From the NCBI RefSeq assembly GCF_036271055.1, contig NZ_DATBBJ010000087.1, positions 62,001 through 126,000 on the forward strand: a stretch of DNA of 64,000 nt, given 5' to 3'. The stretch is from Scandinavium sp036271055 (lineage in GTDB: Bacteria; Pseudomonadota; Gammaproteobacteria; Enterobacterales; Enterobacteriaceae). Positions 25,272-34,401 of the stretch are shown here, one piece after another. Both the position numbers and the translations under genes were made by a program. The notes beneath the pieces were generated by a model. It was not told the origin of the DNA. It did not search any database and saw only the letters and a list, made by a program, of their open reading frames with translations. Every line of letters begins with the position of its first letter. The stretch's first letter is position 1.

Positions 25272-25547
25272 ATGAAACGCAGAAACGCTTCGCGACTCGG
25301 TAACATGCTCATGGGTTTAGGATTAGTCGTCATGGTCGTGGGGGTCGGTTACTCCATTTTAAACCAACTTCCGCAGCTTAACCTGCCTCAGTTTTTCGCG
25401 CACGGTGCGGTGCTGAGTATCTTCCTCGGGGCGGTGCTTTGGCTGGCAGGGGCGCGCGTTAGCGGCCACGAGCAGGTCAGCGACAGATATTGGTGGGTGC
25501 GGCACTACGATAAACGCTGCCGTCGCGACGGACATCGTCACAGCTGA
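25272..25547 (+). CDS. ychH: Stress-induced inner membrane protein YchH
   Basis: This 91-residue protein has two transmembrane helices (LMGLGLVVMVVGVGYSIL and AVLSIFLGAVLWLAGA) and a basic, His-rich tail. It matches E. coli YchH, an inner membrane protein induced by stress and involved in biofilm formation. GGAGGTGACAT precedes the ATG. It is divergent from pth, with a 273-bp control region between them. Confidence 0.93.
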   Translation: MKRRNASRLGNMLMGLGLVVMVVGVGYSILNQLPQLNLPQFFAHGAVLSIFLGAVLWLAGARVSGHEQVSDRYWWVRHYDKRCRRDGHRHS

Positions 25548-25561
25548 TCGATTTACATAGC

Positions 25562-25592
25562 AGAACGGCTCCCTTGGGAGCCGTTCTCGTTT
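25562..25592 (+). terminator. Hairpin after ychH
   Basis: AGAACGGCTCCC and GGGAGCCGTTCT form a perfect 12-bp stem 15 bp after the ychH stop. The tail (CGTTTC) is only weakly T-rich, so termination may be partial. Confidence 0.65.
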
Positions 25593-25598
25593 CAGGAC

Positions 25599-25675
25599 TG
25601 CCGGGTGGCGCTTCGCTTATAATTCCTGGCGCCGTGTAGGCCCGCGCAAACGCAGTGCCGCAGTGCCACCGGGCA
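25599..25675. repeat. REP/BIME-like palindromic element
   Basis: TGCCGGGTGGC at 25599-25609 is mirrored by GCCACCGGGCA at 25665-25675, with REP-like sequence between (GCGCTTCGCTTAT, then GTAGGCCCG). This is the form of enterobacterial REP pairs found between genes. It lies in the convergent gap between ychH and dauA. Confidence 0.75.
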
Positions 25676-25686
25676 AAGGGCAGAGA

Positions 25687-27381
25687 TTAAATAATATCAG
25701 CCAGCGCCGCATCACGATCGGGATAGAACGCCAGTTTCCCAGGAATCGGCTGAACACCTGCTCGCGCCAGCGTACGCAGCGGCTGGAACTCCAGATTCGA
25801 TACCCGCAATTCACAGCCTTCTGGCAGGCGACTGACAAAGCGCTGGAACGCTTCCAGACCGCCTGCATCCAGCACCGGAACCGCATCCCATTTCAGTACC
25901 ACAATTCTTTTGCCTTCAAGACGCGTCTGCAAATCATTGAAGATATTTTCTGCGGCGGCGAAGAACAGAGGACCGATCACCCGAATCACCAGAATGTCGT
26001 CCGGCACCGTGACGTTGACCGGGGCCAGATGCGTCATGCGCGCGATTCGACGCATGAACAGTAATGACGCCAGCACAATCCCTACGCTGATGGCGATCAC
26101 CATGTCGAACAGTACCGTCAGCGACATGCAAATCAGCATCACCACAATGTCATCCACTGGCGCGCGGCGCAGTAGGTGAACGACTTTGTGCGCTTCGCTC
26201 ATGTTCCACGCCACCATCAGGAGGAGGGCGGCCATTGCCGAAAGCGGTAGCCAGGAAAGAAGCGGAGCCAGCACCAGCAGCGCCATGATCACCAACACGG
26301 CATGCAGAATGGCGGCGATGGGTGAGGTTGCCCCTGCACGAACGTTAGCTGCCGAGCGAGCAATGGCGGCAGTTGCGGTGATCCCGCCAAAGAACGGGGC
26401 GATCATGTTGCCCAGACCCTGGCCGATCAATTCGTTATTGGCTTTGTGACGCGTGCCGGTCATGCCGTCGAGCACAACCGCGCAAAGTAATGACTCAATC
26501 GCGCCCAGCATTGCCATCGAAAACGCAGCAGGCAATAGAGCCTGTAAGGAATCCCAGCTCAGCGTAAAGCTGGAATCAGGCATTTCCCACGGCAGTACCA
26601 ACTGCGGCAGAAGTTGTGGGATACCGTTGCCCTGGGTGCCATCGCTGAGAACGTAATGGAACTGCGAGCCAATGGTAGCGACGTGTCCGCCAAGCAGATT
26701 CACCACACCCATCACCGCACACCCCGCCAGCAGTGCGGGCAGATGTCCCGGCAAGCGAATGCCCAGACGCGGCCAGAAAATCAGAATTGCCAGCGTTACC
26801 ACGCCAATTGCTGCATCGCCTGGGTTGAGTGTCGGCATCGCCGTCGCTAGTGCGCCGACTTTCTGCCAGTAGTGTTCCGGCATATGTGTAAGCTGGAGGC
26901 CAAAGAAATCTTTGATCTGCATTGTGGCGATGGTAATGCCAATCCCGGACGTAAAACCGAGGGTGACGGAGATCGGAATATATTCAATTAAGCGGCCAAA
27001 GCGGGCGAGGCCGAAAAGCACCAGGAAAACACCTGACAACAACGTCGCAACCAATAATCCGGCGAGGCCAAACTGTTGCGAAACCGGATAGAGGATAACG
27101 ACGAAGGCCGCGGTTGGGCCTGAGACGCTAAAACGAGAGCCGCCTGCCAGCGCGATGATAATCCCCGCGACGGCAGAGGTGTAGAGGCCATATTGCGGCG
27201 CAACGCCGCTGCCAATCGCCAGCGCCATCGCCAGTGGAATCGCGATGATCCCAACGGTTACCCCGGCAATCAGATCACGGGTAAAGCGGCTAAGGGTATA
27301 TTTCTCTTTCCAGCAGGCGTCGATAAGGGCGCGGAACGGCATGATATCTGCGAGTGTGGATCGGTTCACAGTGGTCTTCAT
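25687..27381 (-). CDS. dauA: C4-dicarboxylate transporter DauA (SulP family)
   Basis: This protein of about 564 residues is a close match to E. coli DauA (YchM). A multi-helix SulP transport domain (GVTVGIIAIPLAMALAIGSG, GGSRFSVSGPTAAFVVILYP, ATAAIARSAANVRAGA) is followed by a C-terminal STAS domain (about 440-564; WDAVPVLDAGG). DauA takes up succinate at acidic pH and influences other dicarboxylate systems. No clear ribosome site marks the start; ATG 27381 gives a length close to E. coli, while a GTG at 27402 is also open. It is convergent with ychH. Confidence 0.93.
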   Translation of the reverse strand: MKTTVNRSTLADIMPFRALIDACWKEKYTLSRFTRDLIAGVTVGIIAIPLAMALAIGSGVAPQYGLYTSAVAGIIIALAGGSRFSVSGPTAAFVVILYPVSQQFGLAGLLVATLLSGVFLVLFGLARFGRLIEYIPISVTLGFTSGIGITIATMQIKDFFGLQLTHMPEHYWQKVGALATAMPTLNPGDAAIGVVTLAILIFWPRLGIRLPGHLPALLAGCAVMGVVNLLGGHVATIGSQFHYVLSDGTQGNGIPQLLPQLVLPWEMPDSSFTLSWDSLQALLPAAFSMAMLGAIESLLCAVVLDGMTGTRHKANNELIGQGLGNMIAPFFGGITATAAIARSAANVRAGATSPIAAILHAVLVIMALLVLAPLLSWLPLSAMAALLLMVAWNMSEAHKVVHLLRRAPVDDIVVMLICMSLTVLFDMVIAISVGIVLASLLFMRRIARMTHLAPVNVTVPDDILVIRVIGPLFFAAAENIFNDLQTRLEGKRIVVLKWDAVPVLDAGGLEAFQRFVSRLPEGCELRVSNLEFQPLRTLARAGVQPIPGKLAFYPDRDAALADII

Positions 27382-27465
27382 CCATGAGCGCATCATTTGC
27401 ACGGGTTATACACGTGGCTTATGCAAATGAAGGAGGCATTAGTCATACAAATTGTTGATTAAAAC

Positions 27466-27492
27466 AAAAAAACCCGCCGCAGCGGGTTTTTT
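27466..27492. terminator. prs terminator
   Basis: AACCCGC-loop-GCGGGTT with A and T runs on the two sides lies 13 bp after the prs stop. The symmetry allows action in both directions. Confidence 0.88.
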
Positions 27493-27504
27493 ATACCGGT
27501 TCGA

Positions 27505-28452
27505 TTAATGCTCGAACATGGCAGAGATGGATTCTTCGTTGCTGATACGACGAATCGCTTCTGCCAACATACCTGACAGAGTCAGGGTACGGACGTTAGG
27601 TAGTGCTTTGATTTCATCCGACAGCGGGATGGTATCGCAGACAATGACTTCGTCAATGACAGAATTACGCAGGTTAGTGGCTGCGTTGCCGGAGAAGATC
27701 GGGTGAGTCGCGTAAGCAAATACGCGTTTCGCACCACGCTCTTTCAGCGCTTCGGCGGCTTTGCACAGAGTGCCGCCTGTGTCGATCATGTCATCAACCA
27801 GCACACAGTCACGACCGGAAACGTCACCGATGATGTGCATCACCTGGGAAACGTTAGCACGCGGACGGCGTTTGTCGATGATAGCCATGTCGGTATCGTT
27901 AAGGAGCTTCGCGATAGCACGAGCACGGACGACGCCGCCGATGTCTGGAGAAACCACGATTGGATTGTCCAGTTTCAGCTGCAGCATATCTTCCAGCAGG
28001 ATTGGGCTGCCGAAGACGTTGTCTACCGGTACGTCGAAGAAGCCCTGAATCTGTTCAGCATGCAGGTCAACGGTCAGTACGCGGTCAACGCCGACGCTGG
28101 ACAGGAAGTCCGCGACAACTTTGGCAGTGATTGGCACACGAGCGGAACGTACGCGACGATCCTGACGGGCATAACCAAAGTAAGGGATAACGGCAGTGAT
28201 GCGGCCTGCTGAAGCGCGGCGCAGAGCATCAACCATGACAACCAATTCCATCAGATTATCGTTGGTTGGGGCACAAGTGGACTGGATGATGAAAATATCA
28301 CCACCGCGTACATTTTCGTTAATTTGTACGCTGACTTCACCGTCGCTAAAACGACCTACGGCGGCGTCGCCAAGAGAAGTGTACAGGCGGTTGGCAATAC
28401 GTTGTGCTAGTTCCGGGGTAGCGTTACCAGCAAAAAGCTTCATATCAGGCAC
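27505..28452 (-). CDS. prs: Ribose-phosphate pyrophosphokinase (PRPP synthetase)
   Basis: This 315-residue enzyme makes PRPP from ribose 5-phosphate and ATP for nucleotide, His, Trp and NAD synthesis. It is nearly identical to E. coli Prs: KLFAGNATPELAQRIANRLY at the N-terminus, the flexible loop YARQDRRVRSARVPITAK, and the PRPP motif VLVDDMIDTGGT. The start is a GTG at 28452, giving the E. coli length; the upstream six codons lack similarity. It follows ispE on the same strand, as in E. coli. Confidence 0.98.
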   Translation of the reverse strand: MPDMKLFAGNATPELAQRIANRLYTSLGDAAVGRFSDGEVSVQINENVRGGDIFIIQSTCAPTNDNLMELVVMVDALRRASAGRITAVIPYFGYARQDRRVRSARVPITAKVVADFLSSVGVDRVLTVDLHAEQIQGFFDVPVDNVFGSPILLEDMLQLKLDNPIVVSPDIGGVVRARAIAKLLNDTDMAIIDKRRPRANVSQVMHIIGDVSGRDCVLVDDMIDTGGTLCKAAEALKERGAKRVFAYATHPIFSGNAATNLRNSVIDEVIVCDTIPLSDEIKALPNVRTLTLSGMLAEAIRRISNEESISAMFEH

Positions 28453-28586
28453 GAGAAGAACCTCAGGCATGCGTCCAGTGGTGGATGAATGGGCCTAAAA
28501 CTGTGCGGGCCAGGCGCATTTCATCCAGGCGGTGTATTAATGAGCACGATGCAACGTCTGGAACGGGGTGACGTTGTCACCGAAAC

Positions 28587-29447
28587 TCAGTCTGCTCCTT
28601 CAACGGCGTGCATTAACGGTGAAACGTTCACACCGCGGGCAATAAAGCCCTGCAGCCATTCCGGGGCTTGCTCAAGCACCTGGCGGGCAGCGGATTCGGT
28701 GTCAAATTCAGCAAACACACAGGCCCCTGTGCCAGTCAGGCGCGACGGGGCGTATTCTAACAGCCAGGAAAGCGCTGCATCAACCTTACGAAATCGTTTT
28801 CTTGCGATAACCTCGCAATCGTTGCTGAATTCACATTCTAGTAACGTTTTAATTGACCTGCGCGGTGAATTTCTGGGCAATTCGGGATCATTGAAAATAA
28901 CCGGGGTCGGAATGCTCACGCCGGGGTGTGCGACTAAGTACCATTTTTCCGGCACGGTGACGGGGGTGAGCACTTCGCCCACCCCTTCGGCGAAGGCCGC
29001 ATGACCGCGAATGAACACCGGAACATCTGCACCTAACGTCAAACCGAGGGTCGCCAGTTCGTCCACCGTTAATCCGCAGCGCCACAGATGATTCAGTGCT
29101 ACCAGAATCGTCGCGGCATTTGATGAGCCGCCGCCAAGGCCGCCGCCCATCGGTAAACGCTTGTCGATACGGATATCGGCACCCGCATTTTTTGGCAGGC
29201 GATGGCTGTCTGCAGCAGTTTTCATCAGCATTCGCGCGGCGCGAATAATCAGATTTTCTTCGTTGGGCACGCCGTCAACGGGCGTCAACAGCTGCAATTT
29301 GCCGTCGCTTCGCACATCAATGGTTATCGTGTCGCCGTAATCAAGAAACTGAAACAGCGTCTGTAACTCGTGATAACCATCGGCGCGCTGGCCGGTGATA
29401 TAAAGAAAAAGATTCAGTTTTGCCGGGGAAGGCCAACGGGTACTCAT
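28587..29447 (-). CDS. ispE: 4-diphosphocytidyl-2-C-methyl-D-erythritol kinase
   Basis: This 286-residue GHMP kinase phosphorylates CDP-methylerythritol in the MEP isoprenoid pathway. The N-terminal WPSPAKLNLFLYI and the ATP-binding PMGGGLGGGSSNAAT are intact, as is the C-terminal RLTGTGACVFAEF. Its ATG overlaps the lolB stop by four bases, so translation is probably coupled. Gene order lolB-ispE-prs is as in E. coli. It is three residues longer than the E. coli protein at the C-terminus. Confidence 0.97.
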   Translation of the reverse strand: MSTRWPSPAKLNLFLYITGQRADGYHELQTLFQFLDYGDTITIDVRSDGKLQLLTPVDGVPNEENLIIRAARMLMKTAADSHRLPKNAGADIRIDKRLPMGGGLGGGSSNAATILVALNHLWRCGLTVDELATLGLTLGADVPVFIRGHAAFAEGVGEVLTPVTVPEKWYLVAHPGVSIPTPVIFNDPELPRNSPRRSIKTLLECEFSNDCEVIARKRFRKVDAALSWLLEYAPSRLTGTGACVFAEFDTESAARQVLEQAPEWLQGFIARGVNVSPLMHAVEGAD

Positions 29448-30061
29448 TTGACTATCCAGCTATCCATTTTCAGTTTGATACGCTCGCTGCCTTCGGTCAG
29501 TTCCATATTCGACGGCAAGGAAGGTTTACTGTTGCTGTCGTAACCGCTGTACACCACTTTCCAGGTTTTACCGTTTTGGGTGTAGTTCAATTCACTCAGG
29601 CGTGCCTGGTCATCAAGCTTATAATCGGTGGCATCACCTGGCAGACCGAGGATCCACTGGCGCAGACTATTCAGCGGAATCGGCATGCCGGTCAGTTTGC
29701 CAATCATCTCTTCGGCATCAGTAGAGGTGTAAGACTGACCTTTATTATCAATAAGTGTCACGGTGCCAGGGGCGGCCGTCAGCGACAGTTCCGTGCTGCC
29801 GAGCGGGTTGGTCAGCAACAGGCGATAGTTATCTTTCCCGGTTTGCTGCCAGAAGAAACGGGCATACACCTTCTGTTCGTCATTCAAAAACGCGAACGCG
29901 CCACGGGTCTGATACTGGCTCAACTGACGCACTTCTTGCTGATGCTGTTGCCACTGCGGTGAGTCCGGGCTTTTGCCAGGGCCTTTCGGGGCGTTGATGG
30001 AGCAGGCGGTCAGAACCAGCGCTGCCAGAGGCATCAGACGTACTAGAGGGCTCAGTTTCAT
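29444..30061 (-). CDS. lolB: Outer membrane lipoprotein receptor LolB
   Basis: This 205-residue lipoprotein inserts lipoproteins into the outer membrane after receiving them from LolA. It has a signal peptide and lipobox (LAALVLTACS) and the conserved parts of the LolB beta-barrel (YQTRGAFAFL, RFFWQQTGKDNYRLLLTNPL). It is the first gene of the leftward lolB-ispE-prs group and divergent from hemA, with about 195 bp between them for both promoters. Confidence 0.96.
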   Translation of the reverse strand: MKLSPLVRLMPLAALVLTACSINAPKGPGKSPDSPQWQQHQQEVRQLSQYQTRGAFAFLNDEQKVYARFFWQQTGKDNYRLLLTNPLGSTELSLTAAPGTVTLIDNKGQSYTSTDAEEMIGKLTGMPIPLNSLRQWILGLPGDATDYKLDDQARLSELNYTQNGKTWKVVYSGYDSNSKPSLPSNMELTEGSERIKLKMDSWIVK

Positions 30062-30256
30062 TGAAAATCCTTGATAGACGTAGCAGTTGTAACCGTCAAT
30101 GCTAGCGCCGCACGCTGGCAGCGTCTACGTTCAAGTTGTCCCAAATCATAATATTACCGATTACTCCGAAAGGAGGGCGTCCCTTTTATTGACCTTGCGC
30201 ATCCTGTATGATGCGCTCAGACTAACCTTATCAACGCTGGTACTACTCCTGCATTC

Positions 30257-31513
30257 ATGACGCTCCTGGCACTAGGCATCAACCACAAAACCGCTCCGGT
30301 CGCGCTGCGAGAACGTGTTACGTTTTCGCCAGATACGCTCGACAAGGCGCTGGAAAGCTTACTGTCCCAGCCAATGGTGCAGGGCGGTGTGGTGCTGTCG
30401 ACGTGTAACCGCACCGAGCTTTATCTCAGCGTTGAAGAGCAGGAAAATTTACAGGAATCCCTGATTCGCTGGCTGTGTGATTATCATCAGTTGAACGAAG
30501 AAGACCTGCGCAACAGCCTTTACTGGCACCAGGATAACGACGCCGTCAGCCATTTAATGCGCGTCGCCAGCGGGTTAGATTCGCTGATCCTCGGTGAGCC
30601 GCAGATTCTCGGTCAGGTGAAAAAAGCCTTTGCCGATTCCAGCCGTGGGCATTTGAACGTCAGCGAGCTGGAACGCATGTTCCAGAAATCGTTCTCCGTT
30701 GCCAAACGCGTACGTACCGAAACAGATATCGGTGCAAGCGCCGTGTCCGTTGCCTTTGCCGCCTGTACGTTAGCCCGTCAGATTTTCGAATCCCTTTCGT
30801 CCGTGACCGTGTTGCTGGTCGGCGCTGGGGAAACCATCGAACTGGTTGCGCGTCATTTGCGTGAACATCGCGTCAAAAAAATGCTTATCGCCAACCGCAC
30901 ACGCGAACGCGCGCAGGTGTTGGCTGATGAAGTTGGCGCGGAAGTGATTGCCCTGAGCGACGTCGACGAGCGTTTAAAAGAAGCGGACATTATTATCAGT
31001 TCCACCGCCAGCCCGCTGCCTATTATCGGTAAAGGGATGGTGGAAAGAGCGCTGAAAGCACGACGCAATCAGCCCATGTTGCTGGTGGATATTGCCGTGC
31101 CGCGAGACGTCGAGCCTGACGTCAGCAAACTCGCCAACGCCTATCTTTACAGCGTTGATGACCTGCAAAACATCATTCAGCATAATCTGGCGCAGCGTAA
31201 AGCCGCCGCGCAGCAGGCTGAAACCATTGTTGAGCAGGAAGCCAGTGAATTTATGGCCTGGCTGCGCGCGCAAAGCGTCAGCGAGACCATTCGTGAATAC
31301 CGTTCGCAGGCCGATCTGGTGCGTGATGAACTCACAGCCCGCGCGTTGGCCGCGCTGCAACAAGGCGGAGACGCCGAAGCCATCATGCAGGATTTGGCGC
31401 GTAAACTGACTAACCGCCTGATCCACACGCCGACAAAATCTCTTCAACAGGCTGCCCGTGACGGGGACGACGAACGCCTGAATATTCTGCGCGACAGCCT
31501 CGGGCTGGAATAG
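30257..31513 (+). CDS. hemA: Glutamyl-tRNA reductase
   Basis: This 418-residue enzyme reduces glutamyl-tRNA to glutamate-1-semialdehyde, the committed step of haem synthesis. The catalytic Cys lies in LSTCNRTELY (about residue 50), the NADPH-binding domain starts near VLLVGAGETIELVARHL, and the C-terminal dimerisation helix follows. Length equals E. coli HemA. The N-terminus MTLLALGINHK resembles the E. coli segment that controls haem-dependent proteolysis. prfA follows after 42 bp in the same direction. Confidence 0.98.
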   Translation: MTLLALGINHKTAPVALRERVTFSPDTLDKALESLLSQPMVQGGVVLSTCNRTELYLSVEEQENLQESLIRWLCDYHQLNEEDLRNSLYWHQDNDAVSHLMRVASGLDSLILGEPQILGQVKKAFADSSRGHLNVSELERMFQKSFSVAKRVRTETDIGASAVSVAFAACTLARQIFESLSSVTVLLVGAGETIELVARHLREHRVKKMLIANRTRERAQVLADEVGAEVIALSDVDERLKEADIIISSTASPLPIIGKGMVERALKARRNQPMLLVDIAVPRDVEPDVSKLANAYLYSVDDLQNIIQHNLAQRKAAAQQAETIVEQEASEFMAWLRAQSVSETIREYRSQADLVRDELTARALAALQQGGDAEAIMQDLARKLTNRLIHTPTKSLQQAARDGDDERLNILRDSLGLE

Positions 31514-31555
31514 CGCTGCTATCTCACATTCTAATGACAGGGTGAACTCAGGCCT

Positions 31556-32638
31556 ATGAAGCCGTCTATTGTTGCCAAACTGCAAGCGCTGCATGAGCGC
31601 CATGAAGAAGTTCAGGCGCTGCTGGGTGATGCTGGAACCATCGCCGATCAGGACCGTTTCCGCGCGTTATCGCGGGAATATGCGCAGCTCAGCGACGTTG
31701 CGAAATGTTTTACCGACTGGCAGCAGGTGCAGGAAGATATTGAAACTGCACAGATGATGCTCGACGACCCGGAAATGCGCGAAATGGCGCAGGAAGAGTT
31801 GCAGGAAGCGAAAGCCAAAGGCGAGCAGCTTGAGCAAGAATTACAGGTGCTGCTGCTGCCGAAAGACCCCGACGACGAGCGCAGTGCGTTTGTTGAAGTA
31901 CGCGCCGGAACCGGTGGGGATGAAGCCGCGCTGTTCGCGGGCGACCTGTTCCGCATGTACAGCCGTTATGCCGAAGCGCGCCGCTGGCGTGTGGAAATCA
32001 TGAGCGCCAACGAAGGTGAACACGGCGGCTTTAAAGAGGTTATCGCGAAAATTAGCGGTGACGGCGTATACGGTCGTCTGAAATTTGAATCCGGCGGACA
32101 TCGCGTACAGCGCGTTCCGGCGACGGAATCCCAGGGCCGTATTCACACCTCCGCTTGTACCGTCGCGGTGATGCCGGAACTGCCTGAAGCAGAAATGCCG
32201 GACATCAACCCGGCAGATTTGCGTATCGATACTTTCCGTTCCTCGGGCGCGGGTGGTCAGCACGTTAACACCACCGACTCAGCTATTCGTATCACCCACT
32301 TGCCAACTGGCATTGTGGTGGAGTGCCAGGACGAACGTTCGCAGCACAAAAACAAAGCCAAAGCGTTGTCAGTATTGGGGGCGCGTATTCGTGCCGCCGA
32401 AGTGGCAAAGCGTCAGCAGGCCGAAGCGTCTACTCGTCGTAACCTGTTGGGCAGTGGCGATCGCAGCGATCGCAACCGCACCTATAACTTCCCGCAGGGC
32501 CGTGTGACCGACCACCGAATCAACCTGACGCTCTACCGTCTGGATGAAACGATGGAAGGTAAACTCGACATGCTGATTGAACCGATCGTGCAGGAATATC
32601 AGGCCGATCAGCTGGCGGCGTTGTCCGATCAGGAATGA
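31556..32638 (+). CDS. prfA: Peptide chain release factor 1
   Basis: This 360-residue factor releases peptides at UAA and UAG. It shows the PAT tripeptide of codon recognition (RVPATESQG) and the catalytic GGQ in SGAGGQHVN. Length matches E. coli RF1. Its stop overlaps the prmC start (ATGATG), so the factor and the methylase that modifies its GGQ glutamine are translationally coupled. Confidence 0.98.
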   Translation: MKPSIVAKLQALHERHEEVQALLGDAGTIADQDRFRALSREYAQLSDVAKCFTDWQQVQEDIETAQMMLDDPEMREMAQEELQEAKAKGEQLEQELQVLLLPKDPDDERSAFVEVRAGTGGDEAALFAGDLFRMYSRYAEARRWRVEIMSANEGEHGGFKEVIAKISGDGVYGRLKFESGGHRVQRVPATESQGRIHTSACTVAVMPELPEAEMPDINPADLRIDTFRSSGAGGQHVNTTDSAIRITHLPTGIVVECQDERSQHKNKAKALSVLGARIRAAEVAKRQQAEASTRRNLLGSGDRSDRNRTYNFPQGRVTDHRINLTLYRLDETMEGKLDMLIEPIVQEYQADQLAALSDQE

Positions 32639-33474
32639 TGACGTTCAAGCAGTGGCTGACTCAGGCAATTCAGCGGCTGGCGCAAAGCGAAAGCCCGCGA
32701 CGTGACGCTGAGATTTTGCTGGGCCACGTTACAGGCAAATCGCGCACGTTCATTCTGGCTTTCGACGAAACGGTTCTCAATGCGGATGAAACTGAAGCAC
32801 TGGAAACGTTGTTGAGCCGCCGCGCCAACGGGGAACCGGTGGCGCATTTGGTCGGCATGCGTGAATTCTGGTCGCTGCCGCTGGCTGTTTCTCCGGCGAC
32901 GCTTATTCCGCGCCCGGACACCGAATGTCTGGTTGAACAGGCGCTGACGCGTTTACCGTCGGATGGGTGTGACATCCTGGATTTAGGCACTGGCACCGGG
33001 GCGATTGCGCTGGCGTTGGCGAGCGAGCGCCGGGACTGCCGGGTGACTGCTGTCGATTTTATCGCCGATGCGGTTGCATTAGCGCAGCGTAACGCGGCAA
33101 GCCTCGGCATCGAGAATGTGACGATTGCGCAGAGCAATTGGTTCAGCGCGCTGCAAGGCCAGACTTTTGGCATGATTGTGAGCAATCCGCCTTACATCGA
33201 CGAACAGGACAAGCACCTTGCCGAAGGCGATGTGCGTTTCGAACCGCTGAGTGCGCTGGTCGCTGCCGACGAAGGCCTGGCCGATTTGGCCCATATCATT
33301 CGTGAAGGGCGTCGTTTTCTGCTGCCCGGCGGGTGGATGTTGCTGGAGCATGGCTGGAAGCAGGGCGCTGCAGTACGTGAGCTTTTTCATCAGGCCGGTT
33401 ATGGCGAGGTGGAAACCTGTCGTGACTATGGCGGCAACGAGCGTTTAACGGTCGGGAGACGTAATGCTGACTGA
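32635..33474 (+). CDS. prmC: Release factor glutamine methyltransferase
   Basis: This 279-residue SAM-dependent enzyme methylates the GGQ glutamine of RF1 and RF2. An N-terminal helical domain binds the factor; ILDLGTGTGAIALAL is the SAM motif and IVSNPPYID holds the NPPY active site. The start overlaps the prfA stop; a second ATG lies three bases further. The C-terminal end (TVGRRNAD) overlaps the start of a 30-codon reading frame where sirB2 is expected. Confidence 0.96.
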   Translation: MMTFKQWLTQAIQRLAQSESPRRDAEILLGHVTGKSRTFILAFDETVLNADETEALETLLSRRANGEPVAHLVGMREFWSLPLAVSPATLIPRPDTECLVEQALTRLPSDGCDILDLGTGTGAIALALASERRDCRVTAVDFIADAVALAQRNAASLGIENVTIAQSNWFSALQGQTFGMIVSNPPYIDEQDKHLAEGDVRFEPLSALVAADEGLADLAHIIREGRRFLLPGGWMLLEHGWKQGAAVRELFHQAGYGEVETCRDYGGNERLTVGRRNAD

Positions 33475-33556
33475 AAACGTGTTTAGCGTTATTATTAGCA
33501 TCATTTTGAAGTTATCAGGTTGCCATTCAGCAACCCGCAGTTGGGGTAGGTCATGA
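33464..33556 (+). pseudogene. 30-codon ORF in the place of sirB2, possible deletion remnant
   Basis: In E. coli the gene between prmC and sirB1 is sirB2, a membrane protein of about 130 residues. Here only 78 bp lie between the two genes. An ORF starts with ATG 33464 overlapping the prmC end and stops with TGA 33554-33556 overlapping the sirB1 ATG (ATGA). It begins MLTENVFSVIISIILKLSG, a hydrophobic stretch, and ends in SATRSWGRS. The overlaps at both ends look like the junctions of a former gene whose interior was lost. It could also be a chance frame or a small peptide that couples translation. Confidence 0.4.
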
Positions 33557-34362
33557 GGTCATTAGCGGATTTTGAATTTAACAAAGCACCTTTGTGCGAC
33601 GGCATGATCCTCATCTCTGAACTGATCCGTGACGATTTCCAGGGCCAGTACGTCAATGACGAGCTGGAACAACTGGTGAGTTTGGCGCGAGAAGAGATTA
33701 GCCCTTCATGGACTGAGACTCGCCAGGTAGAGCGCCTGATTGAGTTGTTCTACGGTGAATGGGGCTTCAGTTCTGCCCACGGCATTTACCGTCTCTCTGA
33801 CGCTTTGTGGCTCGATACCGTTCTGAAAAACCGTGAAGGCAGCGCCGTGTCGCTCGGTGCGATTGTGTTGCTAATCGCACGACGCCTCTCGATCCCCATG
33901 ATGCCCGTTATTTTCCCGACTCAGTTGCTGTTACGCGCCGATGTTGAAACGGGCGAAATGTGGTTCATTAATCCGTTTACCGGCGACACTCTTGATGAGC
34001 ACACGCTTGAAGTGTGGCTGAAAGGCAATATCAGCCCGGTAGCTGAACTGTTTAACGAAGACCTGGATGAAGCGGATAACGCCGAAGTTATCCGTAAACT
34101 GCTCGACACCCTGAAATCTGCGCTGATGGAAGAGCGGCAGATGGAGCTGGCGCTGCGCGTCAGTGAAGCGTTGTTGCAGTTTAATCCGGAAGACCCGTAT
34201 GAAATCCGCGATCGCGGCCTGATCTACGCCCAGCTGGAGTGCGAACATGTAGCACTTACCGACCTGAGCTATTTCGTAGAGCAGTGCCCGGAAGATCCGA
34301 TCAGCGAAATCATCCGCGCGCAGATCAACAATATTGCGAATAAACACATTACCTTGCATTAA
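33553..34362 (+). CDS. sirB1: SirB1 transglutaminase-like/TPR protein
   Basis: This 269-residue protein matches SirB1 (YchA) of enterobacteria. The N-terminal half is a transglutaminase-like fold (GIYRLSDALWLDTVL, SLGAIVLLIARRL), and the C-terminal half has TPR-like helices (ALRVSEALLQFNPEDPYEIR). The biochemical function is not established. It usually follows sirB2, which is missing here, and kdsA follows after 39 bp. Confidence 0.93.
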   Translation: MRSLADFEFNKAPLCDGMILISELIRDDFQGQYVNDELEQLVSLAREEISPSWTETRQVERLIELFYGEWGFSSAHGIYRLSDALWLDTVLKNREGSAVSLGAIVLLIARRLSIPMMPVIFPTQLLLRADVETGEMWFINPFTGDTLDEHTLEVWLKGNISPVAELFNEDLDEADNAEVIRKLLDTLKSALMEERQMELALRVSEALLQFNPEDPYEIRDRGLIYAQLECEHVALTDLSYFVEQCPEDPISEIIRAQINNIANKHITLH

Positions 34363-34401
34363 TCCGGAAAGAATCCGATTAACCCCTGATAAGGCGATCT
34401 T

